Below, piece by piece: positions 49,515 to 60,352 of a stretch of DNA of 64,000 bases; within the stretch, counting starts at the first letter, position 1; every line of letters starts with the position of its first letter. The position numbers were made by a program, and so were the translations under genes. Location: contig JABXJS010000109.1 of NCBI GenBank assembly GCA_013538855.1, positions 1 to 64,000 of the forward strand, written 5' to 3'. The notes under the pieces were generated by a model. That model ran no database searches. It was not told the origin of the DNA and worked only from the letters and a program-made list of their open reading frames with translations. The stretch is from Herpetosiphonaceae bacterium. Its GTDB lineage: Bacteria; Chloroflexota; Chloroflexia; Chloroflexales; Herpetosiphonaceae.

Positions 49515-50246
49515 CTACTTCAAGGCAAAGGTCACTTGAATATCAATCGACTGCGTCTGCTGGCCTGGCTCCACCGGAACAGCACTGTCGGCCGCCATCG
49601 GCAGCGCCGCCCGCTCCATCATCGGCACAGGCGAGCTGCCAATCTGCTCGGTGATCACCAGCACTGAGCCAACACTCGCGCCACTCGCCTGTGCATACTG
49701 GGTCGCCCGAACTTTGGCATCGTTGATCGCCGCCGCTCGCGCATCTTCCAGCGCCTTGCTCTTGTCCGCTACATCAAACGCAATCCCTGAGATATTATTC
49801 GCCCCTAGCTGCACAACTTTATCGAGCAAGCTACCAGTATCGTTCAATGGAATTTTCACATTGACCGCATTGCTTACATCATAGCCTACAATTGTGCCCT
49901 TGCCATCATCGCTGTAGTCATAGCGCGGATTGACTCCAAATCCCACAGTCTGTATATCGGTGGCGGGAATACCAGCCGCTTTAAGCGCATCAATCAGCTG
50001 CTGCATCTGGGTATTGTTTGATTGTAGCGCCTCGCTAGCCGTCGCGCCCTGTGTCTGCACACCAATCGTCACACGAGCAATGTCAGGCGTTACGTTGACC
50101 TCGCCGTGGCCAACGACTGTTATCCGCTTCTGGCTGTCGGTCGATGGTTGAGCTGAGCTTGATTTTGGCAACAGGATCAAAACAACCGCTACGAGCACAA
50201 TCGCCAAAACAGCTGTGCTAATCCATGGTATTACACGATTTTGCAT
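49515..50246 (-). CDS. SIMPL (DUF541) domain exported protein
   Basis: 243 residues. An N-terminal membrane anchor/signal (VIPWISTAVLAIVLVAVVLILLP) then a SIMPL/DUF541 domain: ITVVGHGEVNVTPDIARVTIGVQTQGATASEAL, IQTVGFGVNPRYDYSDDGKGTIVGYDVSNAVNVKI and DARAAAINDAKVRATQYAQASG. SIMPL proteins are extracytoplasmic with poorly known roles (the family includes the oxidative-stress-related YggE). Start at 50246 with GGAGG six bases upstream. Confidence 0.9.
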   Translation of the reverse strand: MQNRVIPWISTAVLAIVLVAVVLILLPKSSSAQPSTDSQKRITVVGHGEVNVTPDIARVTIGVQTQGATASEALQSNNTQMQQLIDALKAAGIPATDIQTVGFGVNPRYDYSDDGKGTIVGYDVSNAVNVKIPLNDTGSLLDKVVQLGANNISGIAFDVADKSKALEDARAAAINDAKVRATQYAQASGASVGSVLVITEQIGSSPVPMMERAALPMAADSAVPVEPGQQTQSIDIQVTFALK

Positions 50247-50335
50247 TGTATCCTCCATATATCTGCACATCTCTTGCACGTATATAGATTCAACGCCAGC
50301 GCTGTTGATTTAGTTCCGCTGAGTTCATCATGCAC

Positions 50336-50374
50336 AAAAAAGCCGTGAGCGCGATCAGTCCTGCGCTCACAGCC
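50336..50374 (-). terminator. Terminator of nadA
   Basis: agccgtgagcgc pairs with gcgctcacagcc (core gtgagcgc / gcgctcac); on the minus strand it is followed by five T. Confidence 0.85.
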
Positions 50375-50398
50375 TTAGCTATTGATCAGTCTGCGTGA

Positions 50399-51526
50399 TT
50401 AAGTGGCCGATATCTCGAGCATACGCTCTAGCGCCAAGCGCGCCGAGCGCTTGATCGCCGCTGGCACCTCGATCTGATTCACCACCTCGCCCTCCGCAAG
50501 ATGCTCTAGCACCCAGCACAGCTCCTCTGGGTCAATCCGGTACATCGTTGAGCAGAGACAGGCAAACGGCGAGAGCGAAACGATCAGCTTGTCGGGATTG
50601 TGGGTCTGTAGTCGATTGACAAGGTTGATCTCCGTACCCACCGCCCACTTCGACCCTGCCGGTGCGTTTTTGATCGTGTTGATGATGTAGGCCGTCGAGC
50701 CAACATAGTCCGCCGCGCGAATCACACCAAGACTACACTCAGGATGCACAATCACATTGATGTCAGGGTGCTGCTCGCGCCAAGCATCGACATACGCCGG
50801 GCGGAACTGCGCATGCACCGAGCAGTGCCCAGCCCATAAGAACACTTCGGCTTCGCGGATGGCCTCTGGCGTGTGACCACCATAGCGCTGGTTGGGATTC
50901 CACACGAGCATCTTCTCCAGCGGCACGCCGAGCTGCATATGCGCTGTATAGCGCCCAAGGTGCTGGTCCGGTAGAAACAGCATCTTCGGGCGCTGCGCTT
51001 TGGACCAGCGCACGATCTTCTCGGCGTTCGACGATGTGCAACACGCCCCACCATGCGCGCCAACAAACGCCTTGACCGCCGCCGTGGAGTTGACGTAGGT
51101 GATCGGCATAACCTGGGCATCGGCAGCACCAAGCACCTGCTCTAGCTCCTCCCAGACGTCTTCAAGCTGCTCGATGTCGGCCATATCAGCCATTGAGCAG
51201 CCAGCGCTGTGATCTGGCAGAATCACCACTTGATCGTCGCGCCCAAGGATATCGGCGCTCTCCGCCATGAAGTGCACCCCACAAAAGACAATGTACTGCG
51301 CCGCTGTGCGGCAGGCATCAACCGACAGACCATAGGAGTCGCCGGTCAGGTCGGCATGCTTCACCACATCGTCACGTTGATAGTGGTGCCCAAGAATGAC
51401 GAGTTGATCGCCAAGCTTGGCCTTGGCCGCAGCAATACGAGCATCAAGTTCGTCAGTGCTCATGCCAGCGTAGTCCGCAGCATGGTCGTGGGCTGTTCGC
51501 GGGGCCTCCAGCGTGATCACCGTCAT
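50399..51526 (-). CDS. nadA: Quinolinate synthase A
   Basis: 4Fe-4S enzyme that condenses iminoaspartate and dihydroxyacetone phosphate to quinolinate in NAD synthesis. 375 residues, the long form. The three cluster cysteines are visible in IVFCGVHFMAESA, VIVHPECSLGVI and PFACLCSTMYR. Other signatures are LGHHYQRDDVVKHADLTGDS, LPDHSAGCSMADM, YVNSTAAVKAF and GTEINLVNRL. Start at 51526 with GGAGGAG before it, although the frame reaches to 51562. No nadB or nadC adjacent. Confidence 0.97.
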   Translation of the reverse strand: MTVITLEAPRTAHDHAADYAGMSTDELDARIAAAKAKLGDQLVILGHHYQRDDVVKHADLTGDSYGLSVDACRTAAQYIVFCGVHFMAESADILGRDDQVVILPDHSAGCSMADMADIEQLEDVWEELEQVLGAADAQVMPITYVNSTAAVKAFVGAHGGACCTSSNAEKIVRWSKAQRPKMLFLPDQHLGRYTAHMQLGVPLEKMLVWNPNQRYGGHTPEAIREAEVFLWAGHCSVHAQFRPAYVDAWREQHPDINVIVHPECSLGVIRAADYVGSTAYIINTIKNAPAGSKWAVGTEINLVNRLQTHNPDKLIVSLSPFACLCSTMYRIDPEELCWVLEHLAEGEVVNQIEVPAAIKRSARLALERMLEISAT

Positions 51527-51555
51527 TGTGCTCCTCCAAAAGTGTTGTATAAATA

Positions 51556-51570
51556 GTGTCATAACGACAC
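51556..51570. promoter_or_regulatory. Inverted repeat in the nadA leader
   Basis: GTGTC-N5-GACAC (gtgtc at 51556-51560, gacac at 51566-51570), between promoter and start codon of nadA; an operator for an NAD-responsive repressor is possible but unproven. Confidence 0.4.
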
Positions 51571-51617
51571 AAAGTCAAACTATAAAAATAACCGAACCAT
51601 GGCTGGTTCTGATCATA

Positions 51618-51645
51618 AGTGTAGCACAGTTCCATCAAGTGTCAA
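51618..51645 (-). promoter_or_regulatory. Promoter of nadA
   Basis: Minus-strand TTGACA (51640-51645), 16 bp, TACACT (51618-51623) with a TGC extension. Confidence 0.7.
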
Positions 51646-51736
51646 GATGACAACAATAAGAGAATGTTAACAACAGCACAATCGGCTTATGGTGTATCAT
51701 AGCGAGTAGAGCATTTAACGAAAAAAACAGCAAATT

Positions 51737-53041
51737 ATGGCAGTTCAGGTATGGATAGGTGAAAAACCCGAGAATCCCAACGAGCGCAAAGCGATCATCG
51801 CGCTAGCCAACGGCCTCGACCGGCTCGAAGGCCTCTATTTAATGATCGCGAACTTCAGCGTTGGCGGTCATACGATCGATCTCGTGGTCATTAAGAACGA
51901 CGCAATCTTCATTGTTGAGATGAAGCACTGCGATGGCAAAGTCTTTGGCTCAGTCAACGGACGCTGGAAGGTCGTGGGCAACAACGGGGCCGTCAAATGG
52001 CTCAATCAGGGGCGCAAAAATCCGTACAACCAGGTCATCGCCTACTACTATGCCCTGCGCAACTTTTTGCATAGCCACCGCCTCGATTTTCTCTCGGAAC
52101 AGAAGGCCAGCATGGTCGACTTCCGCGCCTGCAAGCGCGTGATCGTCATCTCGCCAACGCTCGAAGCCGGCTCGGAGATCAACCTCGACTGGCGCGTCGC
52201 CGTCAAGGGCCTCGACGAAATGCCCACCTACCTCGTCACTGAGCGCACCGATGAAATCGTGCTCACCGAGACCGAGATGGAGGCCATCCCGCGCCTGCTC
52301 AACTGCGAGCCTTGGACCGAGGTCAACAAGCTCGTCGCCGGCGTCATGCCGCCGTGGCAAGACACCCCCTCGGAGCCACCAGCGCCAGCTCCGCCGGAGC
52401 CGCCAGCGCCGGTCGCTACGCCCGCCCCACCGCCGATCATGCCGCCAAGCCAGTGGAGCGATCGCTCGTCGCAGCGCACAACGCTGCTGGTCATGGGCTG
52501 GGTTACGGTGCTTGTGCTGCTCGTCGTGATCTTAAATCAAAGTAGTCGCCCGCTGAATGTGGCGCAGCTGCCAAGCACCATTGTCTCGCCAATCGCCACC
52601 CTACCCTTCGACGCCTCGCCGATGCCGGTTGAGTGCAGCGCCACCGCCATCGCGCAAACTGTGCGCAAAAGCCGCGACGATGCGTATATCTGGCGCACGA
52701 TCACAACCAATCCCAGCGCAGCACCCTACGTCGCGGTCACACTCGACCGGATCGAGTTCTGCCCAAGCCAGATTGTGCTCCACTGGAGCGTGATCAACCA
52801 TAGTCCCAGCGTGGTCCAGATGGGCCTCAGCGGACGCAATATCCAGGTGCGCGATACCAGCGGCACCATCTACACACCAGCCAACACCCAAGCGCCCATT
52901 CGCGTGCGCCCAGATCAGGTTGGCACTGGCAGCACACACATCGAGCGCGGCGTCAATCCGCTCGCAACATCGCTGACCATCGAGCTGCAAGACGAACCGT
53001 TTGGCCGCCAAATCTACTCTGTTCCGATCCCGACACCCTAG
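51737..53041 (+). CDS. NERD nuclease-like domain fused to a membrane-anchored C-terminal domain
   Basis: 434 residues. Residues about 10-130 look like a NERD (PD-(D/E)XK nuclease-related) domain: NERKAIIALANGLDRLEGLYLMIANFSVGGHTIDLVVIKNDAIFIVEMKHCDG with D and E-x-K in place, then QVIAYYYALRNFL. A Pro/Ala-rich stretch (about 210-240: SEPPAPAPPEPPAPVATPAPPP) leads to one transmembrane helix (TTLLVMGWVTVLVLLVVIL) and a 150-residue exported-like C-terminal domain with WSVINHSPSVVQMGLSG and a beta pattern. Start 51737 has no good ribosome site. Followed by recD2 21 bp later. Confidence 0.72.
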   Translation: MAVQVWIGEKPENPNERKAIIALANGLDRLEGLYLMIANFSVGGHTIDLVVIKNDAIFIVEMKHCDGKVFGSVNGRWKVVGNNGAVKWLNQGRKNPYNQVIAYYYALRNFLHSHRLDFLSEQKASMVDFRACKRVIVISPTLEAGSEINLDWRVAVKGLDEMPTYLVTERTDEIVLTETEMEAIPRLLNCEPWTEVNKLVAGVMPPWQDTPSEPPAPAPPEPPAPVATPAPPPIMPPSQWSDRSSQRTTLLVMGWVTVLVLLVVILNQSSRPLNVAQLPSTIVSPIATLPFDASPMPVECSATAIAQTVRKSRDDAYIWRTITTNPSAAPYVAVTLDRIEFCPSQIVLHWSVINHSPSVVQMGLSGRNIQVRDTSGTIYTPANTQAPIRVRPDQVGTGSTHIERGVNPLATSLTIELQDEPFGRQIYSVPIPTP

Positions 53042-53061
53042 TCGCTGGCCTTGAGGTACCG

Positions 53062-55230
53062 ATGACTGAAACACTAGTCGGCAGCTTGGAGCGGATCACC
53101 TACCGCGCCGAGGATACCGGCTACACTGTAGCCCAGATTCGCCCTCACGCACGCCGGGGCCTGATCACCGCCGTTGGCCGCATGCCCGGCGTTCAGCCTG
53201 GCGAGCTGCTGCATCTCGAAGGCGCTTGGGTCGAGCACCGCGCCCACGGCCGCCAGTTCGAGGTGGTCAGCTTTCGCACTACCCTCCCCGACTCCTCCGA
53301 GGGCATCATGCGCTACCTGGCCTCGGGCTTACTGCCTGGCATCGGCCCGGTTACCGCCCAGCGCATCGTCGATGTCTTCGGACCCTCCACCCTCGATGTG
53401 CTCGATACCCAGCCCGAGCGCCTGCGCGAGGTCAAGGGCCTCGGCACCAAAAAAATCGCCGCCATCATCAGCGCCTGGGAGCAGGAGCGCACCATCAAAA
53501 CCTTGCTCGAGCTGGGCCAGGACGTCGGGCTGGCCCCAACCCTCGCCATCCGCATCTTTCGCCAGTATGGCGCACAGTCCGCCGAGATTGTGCGCTCCGA
53601 TCCGTACCGCCTCGCCCTCGATGTCGATGGCATCAGCTTCCCCACCGCTGATCGGATCGCCCAAACGCTCGGCATCGACCGCGATGCGCCCGGCCGCCTC
53701 ACCGCAGGGCTGCGCTACACCCTCAGCCTCGCCGCCCGCGAGGACGGCCACTGCGCCTTGCCCGCCGCCGAGTTGGTGCCCGCCGCCGCCGCCACGCTGG
53801 AGCTGAGCCACGCCGTCGTCGCCGCCGGACTAGAGGAAGCGACAGCGGCCGTCCTCCTCGTCCGTGACGGCGATTTGATCTACTTGCCAGCGCTGTACTA
53901 CGCCGAGCAAGAGCTAGCCCAACGGCTGCTCGACCTCCAGCACTCGCCGTCCGATGTTCACGCCGCCTTCCAAGCCTATAGCCACACCCACATTCACGCC
54001 GCGCTGGAAGAAGCTGGCTTCGACCTCTCAGCCCAGCAGACGCTGGCCGTCCACCGCGCCTTGACTGTCCCTGTGTGTGTGCTCACCGGCGGCCCTGGCA
54101 CTGGCAAGACCACCACCATTCGCGCGCTGCTGCTGCTGCTGCAACACCAGCGCTTTCGCGTGGCACTGGCCGCCCCGACCGGGCGCGCTGCCCGCCGCCT
54201 AGCCGAGACGACCAGCTATCCGGCCACCACAATCCATCGGCTGCTGGAGTACAGCGGCTCGCCAGGCATCGACCGCTGGGGCCGCAATGAGGCCGCGCCG
54301 CTCGATGTGGATATGGTCATCATCGACGAGGCGTCGATGCTCGATGTGCTGCTGGCCCACCATCTGCTCAAGGCGGTGCGCCGCAGCACCCACATCCTGT
54401 TTGTCGGCGACGCCGATCAGCTGCCGTCGGTGGGGCCGGGCGCGGTGCTGCGCGATCTGCTGGCCGCGCCGCTGATCTCGCGCGTCCATCTCAGCACGAT
54501 CTTCCGCCAATCTGCCGACAGCGGCATCATCGCCAACGCCCATGCCATCAACCGCGGCGAGCTGCCCGAGGTCGACTGGCCAGACTTCTTCTGGTTTCCA
54601 CGCGCCGAGCCGCCAAGCTGCGCCGAGATGGTGGTCGATCTGGTAACCCGCCGCATTCCGCGCCAGTTTCCGCACCTCGATCCACACCACGATGTGCAGG
54701 TGCTGGCAGCAACCCACCGCGGCCCAGCTGGCGTGGCCGCCCTCAATGAACTGCTCCAAGCCACACTCAACCCGCCGCATCCCGAGCGCGCCGAGGCCGT
54801 CATCAACAGCACGCTGTTTCGTGTCGGCGATCGCGTGATTCAGCTGCGCAACAACTACGAGCTTGATGTGAGCAACGGCGATCTGGGCATCTTGATCGAG
54901 CTTGATAGCGAGGAGCGCAGCGCGACCATCCAGTACGATCACGTGCGCACAATCACCTACACCTGGAGCGAGATGGACGAGGTGGCCCTGGCCTACGCCA
55001 TCAGCGTGCACAAGGCCCAGGGCGGCGAGTATCCAGCCGTCGTGATCCCGCTGCTGCGCTACTATGGCGGCCTGCTCAACCGCCCGCTGCTCTACACCGC
55101 CGTCACCCGCGCCCGCGAGCTTGTTGTGCTCACCGGCGATCTGCGCGCCCTGGAGCGCGCCGTCGAGTCGCGCGCAATTGTCGAGCGCACCACCGGCTTA
55201 GCCCAGCGCCTCCAGCCAAGCGCCACATAG
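53062..55230 (+). CDS. recD2: RecD2-type (RecD-like) DNA helicase
   Basis: 722 residues, SF1B 5-prime to 3-prime helicase in DNA repair, outside RecBCD. The N-terminal domain (OB-like, about 1-75) and helix-hairpin-helix region (LLPGIGPVTAQRIVDVFG, VKGLGTKKIAAI) are typical of RecD2. Walker A LTGGPGTGKTTT at 341-352, DEASMLD (motif II), FVGDADQLPSVGPG (motif III), STIFRQSADSGIIANAHAINRG, and the final AYAISVHKAQGGEYPAVVIP and LYTAVTRARELVVLTG. Standard length. Start 53062 lies 20 bp after the NERD gene stop, suggesting co-transcription. Confidence 0.95.
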   Translation: MTETLVGSLERITYRAEDTGYTVAQIRPHARRGLITAVGRMPGVQPGELLHLEGAWVEHRAHGRQFEVVSFRTTLPDSSEGIMRYLASGLLPGIGPVTAQRIVDVFGPSTLDVLDTQPERLREVKGLGTKKIAAIISAWEQERTIKTLLELGQDVGLAPTLAIRIFRQYGAQSAEIVRSDPYRLALDVDGISFPTADRIAQTLGIDRDAPGRLTAGLRYTLSLAAREDGHCALPAAELVPAAAATLELSHAVVAAGLEEATAAVLLVRDGDLIYLPALYYAEQELAQRLLDLQHSPSDVHAAFQAYSHTHIHAALEEAGFDLSAQQTLAVHRALTVPVCVLTGGPGTGKTTTIRALLLLLQHQRFRVALAAPTGRAARRLAETTSYPATTIHRLLEYSGSPGIDRWGRNEAAPLDVDMVIIDEASMLDVLLAHHLLKAVRRSTHILFVGDADQLPSVGPGAVLRDLLAAPLISRVHLSTIFRQSADSGIIANAHAINRGELPEVDWPDFFWFPRAEPPSCAEMVVDLVTRRIPRQFPHLDPHHDVQVLAATHRGPAGVAALNELLQATLNPPHPERAEAVINSTLFRVGDRVIQLRNNYELDVSNGDLGILIELDSEERSATIQYDHVRTITYTWSEMDEVALAYAISVHKAQGGEYPAVVIPLLRYYGGLLNRPLLYTAVTRARELVVLTGDLRALERAVESRAIVERTTGLAQRLQPSAT

Positions 55231-55495
55231 CCGTGCGCCGTGACAGACCGCAATGCCGCGTGATTCCTCCGCCAGCGCATAGGATGTTTTTTAAAGATGT
55301 CTAGCTGGTGGTTGGGCCACGGCTCACCCAGCGTGGGCCAGGTCAGCGCCGCTGAGCGGCAGGCCAAGCGCTGTGCCACGCTCTACCGCTGATGGCGCAC
55401 GCTCGCCGTTGTGCTAGCCGCCGCCGCTGATGGCGTACGCAGCAGGTTGGCACCACCAGACGGGCTGCAAGACAGCGAGCGCACCACAGCGCTGG
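55231..55495. other. 265-bp noncoding region with a short direct repeat
   Basis: No gene seen. ccgctgatggcgcacgc (55386-55402) recurs with one change at 55424-55440. Convergent recD2 and AI-2E genes flank it; no clear terminator is visible on either side. Confidence 0.5.
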
Positions 55496-56548
55496 TTAAT
55501 CTTCACCTGCAAACGGCTGTGGGTCGTTAAGCACGCCGCGAACATAGACCGTCTGGACCAGCACCATAATGCTCACCACCAGCGGCGTCGCCACCACCAG
55601 GCCGATCAGGCCAAACAGAATGCCCATCGCCACCTGCGCAACAATAATCAGCGCCGGCGGCAGTTTGATCATCTTGCGCATCACCATCGGCGTGATCAGA
55701 TACGACTCGAGCGTCTGGATTGCCACATAGGCCAAAATCACATACAGCGCCTTCATTGGGCTTTGCACCAGCCCCAGCAGCACCGCCGGCACCGCCGATA
55801 CAATCGGGCCAATATTCGGAATAAAGGTCAGCAGACCGGCGATCACGCCCAGCAGCAAGGCCAGCGGAATATTCAGCAGCCACATGCTCAGCGCCGTCAA
55901 CACGCCGATCACCGACATCGAAACCATCATGCCCATGATCCAGCCGTGCAGCGTGCCACCAACCTTCCCCAGCACCTCCGCCACACGCGGCCGCGCATCA
56001 AGCGGGAAGAGCCGCACAATGCCGTGCTTATACAGCGACGGCTCAAAGGCTAAATACAGGCCCACAAATAGAATAATCACCAGGTTTGTGACCACGCTAA
56101 ATGTGACCGAAAAAATCCCAGTGATGCGGGTGAGGATGGACTGCCGCCCCTGAAGCCACTCCTGCGGTGAAGGCGTTTGATCGATCAGCCGCTGGCCCCA
56201 CGCGTAGTCCGCCACCTGCGCCTCCAGGCGCTGCAGCGCCTCTGGGACTGTCGAGCGCAGCTGCATCACCTGCTTATTGATCGTCGGCGCAACCCACCAG
56301 ATAAAGCCGCTAGCCAGCGCCAGCAGCAGCACCAGCACCAACCCCAGCGACCAGCGGTAGCTCAGCGGCGAGTGATCGTGCACCCAGCGCGCTAGGCCGC
56401 TTAAGAAGATCGCCAGCAGCATACCGGCGAACACCAACAAAAGAACTTCAATAATCGTCCATGCGCCCAGCAGCACAACAACCGTAAGGGCAACCAAGCC
56501 CACAGCGATCAGTGCGCGGCGCAGAAACGTCGCTTGAGTCTGCGTCAT
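55496..56548 (-). CDS. AI-2E transporter family (PerM/YdiK-like) permease
   Basis: 350 residues with about seven or eight hydrophobic helices. Family marks are the N-terminal FLRRALIAVGLVALTVVVLLGAWTI, the long loop around APTINKQVMQLRSTVPEALQRLEAQ, the core GGTLHGWIMGMMVSMSVIGVLTALS and GVIAGLLTFIPNIGPIVSAVPAVLLGL with the PNIGP motif, and LESYLITPMVM. These proteins export small molecules or act as Na/Li antiporters; the AI-2 name comes from TqsA. Start at 56548 with GGAG nine bases upstream. Divergent from uvrB. Confidence 0.93.
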   Translation of the reverse strand: MTQTQATFLRRALIAVGLVALTVVVLLGAWTIIEVLLLVFAGMLLAIFLSGLARWVHDHSPLSYRWSLGLVLVLLLALASGFIWWVAPTINKQVMQLRSTVPEALQRLEAQVADYAWGQRLIDQTPSPQEWLQGRQSILTRITGIFSVTFSVVTNLVIILFVGLYLAFEPSLYKHGIVRLFPLDARPRVAEVLGKVGGTLHGWIMGMMVSMSVIGVLTALSMWLLNIPLALLLGVIAGLLTFIPNIGPIVSAVPAVLLGLVQSPMKALYVILAYVAIQTLESYLITPMVMRKMIKLPPALIIVAQVAMGILFGLIGLVVATPLVVSIMVLVQTVYVRGVLNDPQPFAGED

Positions 56549-56666
56549 AACTATCTACTCCAATCATGCTTCTTTTAGCCTCAGTTTCAGCAGGTTGCAT
56601 GCCGACGCCACCGAACAAACGAGCTAATTCATTCGTGCGACTGAGGAGTGCGCCAGCGAAAGCAGG

Positions 56667-56672
56667 TATAAT
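56667..56672 (+). promoter_or_regulatory. -10 of uvrB
   Basis: TATAAT at 56667-56672, 39 bp before the ATG. No convincing -35 and no clear LexA box. Confidence 0.5.
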
Positions 56673-56711
56673 GACAGCAGCGATTGATTAAGCACCTTAG
56701 AGCAAAGAGTT

Positions 56712-58802
<2,091 letters not shown>

Positions 58803-58823
58803 CGCCTAGGCCACATAGCCCCA

Positions 58824-58848
58824 ACGGTCCAGTCACTGACTGGGCCGT
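58824..58848 (+). terminator. Terminator of uvrB
   Basis: 11-bp stem acggtccagtc / gactgggccgt (one G-T pair) with loop act, 22 bp after the stop, then cgtgtt. Confidence 0.65.
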
Positions 58849-58934
58849 CGTGTTATGAGCAAAACCCCCGCAACAGTCCTATCCCCGCTATCCCCCACAG
58901 GATGAGCAGAATCTACCGCGCATGGTCAATAGTC

Positions 58935-58981
58935 AGGGACGAAGTTCACCCGATTGGATAGGGACAAATTCACCCATTGGA
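58935..58981. repeat. Two adjacent imperfect direct repeats
   Basis: agggacgaagttcacccgat (58935-58958) and agggacaaattcacccattgga (58960-58981): two copies of AGGGACRAA-TTCACCC-ATTGGA in tandem, in the uvrB - threonine deaminase gap, just upstream of the ilvA promoter. Could be operator sites or the end of an old insertion element. Confidence 0.6.
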
Positions 58982-58993
58982 CCAGATGCGCTA

Positions 58994-59002
58994 TGGTACA
59001 AT
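58994..59002 (+). promoter_or_regulatory. Extended -10 promoter of the threonine deaminase gene
   Basis: TGGTACAAT, an extended -10, about 60 bp upstream of the start codon at 59062. Confidence 0.6.
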
Positions 59003-59061
59003 ACGAGCCGTGGTCGCAGTGTCGCGACCATCCCAATCACCCTCACAGCGGAGGCTATTCC

Positions 59062-60318
59062 ATGAGCGTAGAACGAGCCATTATGCCAACCCTTGATGCC
59101 ATTCGTGCCGCAGCAGCGACACTTGAGCCAATCATCACCAAAACGCCGATGCTGCCCGCCGAGCGGCTGAGCCAAGATGTTGGCGGGCGGATTTGGTATA
59201 AGGCCGAAAATACTCAGCGCGCTGGCTCATTTAAAATTCGCGGCGCGTATAATAAGATTCACTCACTTTCCGAGGCAGAGCGCGCGCGTGGCGTTATCGC
59301 ACACTCGGCCGGCAATCATGCCCAGGGGGTTGCGCTAGCGGCTCGGCTGCACAATATCAAAGCAACGGTCGTTATGCCGGAGTATGCGCCGCTGGCGAAG
59401 ATCAGCGCGACACGCAACTTCGGCGCAGAGGTTGTGCTCCATGGGGCCTCGTTCGACGACGCCGGGGCCTACGCACGCCAGCTGCAGGCCGAGACTGGCG
59501 CAACCTACGTTCATGCGTTTGACGACCCGGCGGTGATTGCCGGTCAAGGCACACTCGGCCTAGAGATTGCCCCCTACCTGCCCGAGCACGGCGGCACAGT
59601 GATTGTGCCAATCGGCGGCGGCGGCATGATGTCGGGCATCGCAATCGCCCTGCGGGCGCTCAAGCCCAGCGTGCGGCTGGTCGGCGTGCAGGCGGCTGGA
59701 TGTCCATCGATCGCTATGTCGCAGCAGGCGGGCCATCCGGTGACCGTGCCACACGCCAGCACGATCAGCGATGGCATCGCCGTGAAGCGCCCTGGCGACC
59801 TGACACTGCCGATCATCACCGACTTGGTTGATGAGGTGGTGACGGTAGACGACAATGCCACAGCACGGGCGATCGTCCATGTTCTGCAGCACAATCGCCT
59901 CGTGGTCGAGGGCGCTGGCGCTGTTGGCGTGGCCGCGCTGCTCGAAAGCGGCCTCATCAAAATTAACCCTGATGAGCCAACGATCATAATGCTCTGCGGC
60001 GGCAACATCGACGGCAACTTCTTAGCGCGCATCATCGAGCAAGTTTTAGTCAAGCAAGGGCGCTATCTGCGCATTCGCACCAGCGTATCGGATCGACCAG
60101 GAAATTTGGCACCGCTGATCTCGGCGATTGCGGCAAAAGGAGCCAATGTCATCGATATCGGCCACCGGCGAGCAGTCTGGCAACTCCCTCTGGATCGGGT
60201 GGGCATCGAGATGATTCTCGAGGTCCGCGATGAAGATCATGGACAACAGGTCATTGAACATCTGGAAGCTCTAGGTTATCACGTCGAACGATTCGGACAC
60301 AGAGTCTGGCCTGTGTGA
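59062..60318 (+). CDS. ilvA: Threonine ammonia-lyase
   Basis: PLP enzyme that deaminates threonine to 2-oxobutanoate. 418 residues, with a catalytic domain (about 1-330) and a single short ACT-type C-terminal domain (about 335-418, TSVSDRPGNLAPLISAIAAKGANVIDIGHRR), as in the TdcB/IlvA-short group. The PLP lysine is Lys58 in GSFKIRGAYNKI; SAGNHAQGVALAA, the GGGGMMSGIAIAL phosphate-binding loop and the segment MLCGGNIDGN are in place. Start at 59062 with GGAGG before it; upstream 36 codons are spurious. The symbol is provisional; tdcB is equally possible. Confidence 0.92.
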   Translation: MSVERAIMPTLDAIRAAAATLEPIITKTPMLPAERLSQDVGGRIWYKAENTQRAGSFKIRGAYNKIHSLSEAERARGVIAHSAGNHAQGVALAARLHNIKATVVMPEYAPLAKISATRNFGAEVVLHGASFDDAGAYARQLQAETGATYVHAFDDPAVIAGQGTLGLEIAPYLPEHGGTVIVPIGGGGMMSGIAIALRALKPSVRLVGVQAAGCPSIAMSQQAGHPVTVPHASTISDGIAVKRPGDLTLPIITDLVDEVVTVDDNATARAIVHVLQHNRLVVEGAGAVGVAALLESGLIKINPDEPTIIMLCGGNIDGNFLARIIEQVLVKQGRYLRIRTSVSDRPGNLAPLISAIAAKGANVIDIGHRRAVWQLPLDRVGIEMILEVRDEDHGQQVIEHLEALGYHVERFGHRVWPV

Positions 60319-60352
60319 TAAAACCAGCTACTGGTTGAAGGAGCATGATCGT

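Noticed and set aside
56549-56711. LexA box upstream of uvrB
   Set aside because: cgaacaaacgag resembles only half of a Gram-positive-type CGAAC-N4-GTTCG box.
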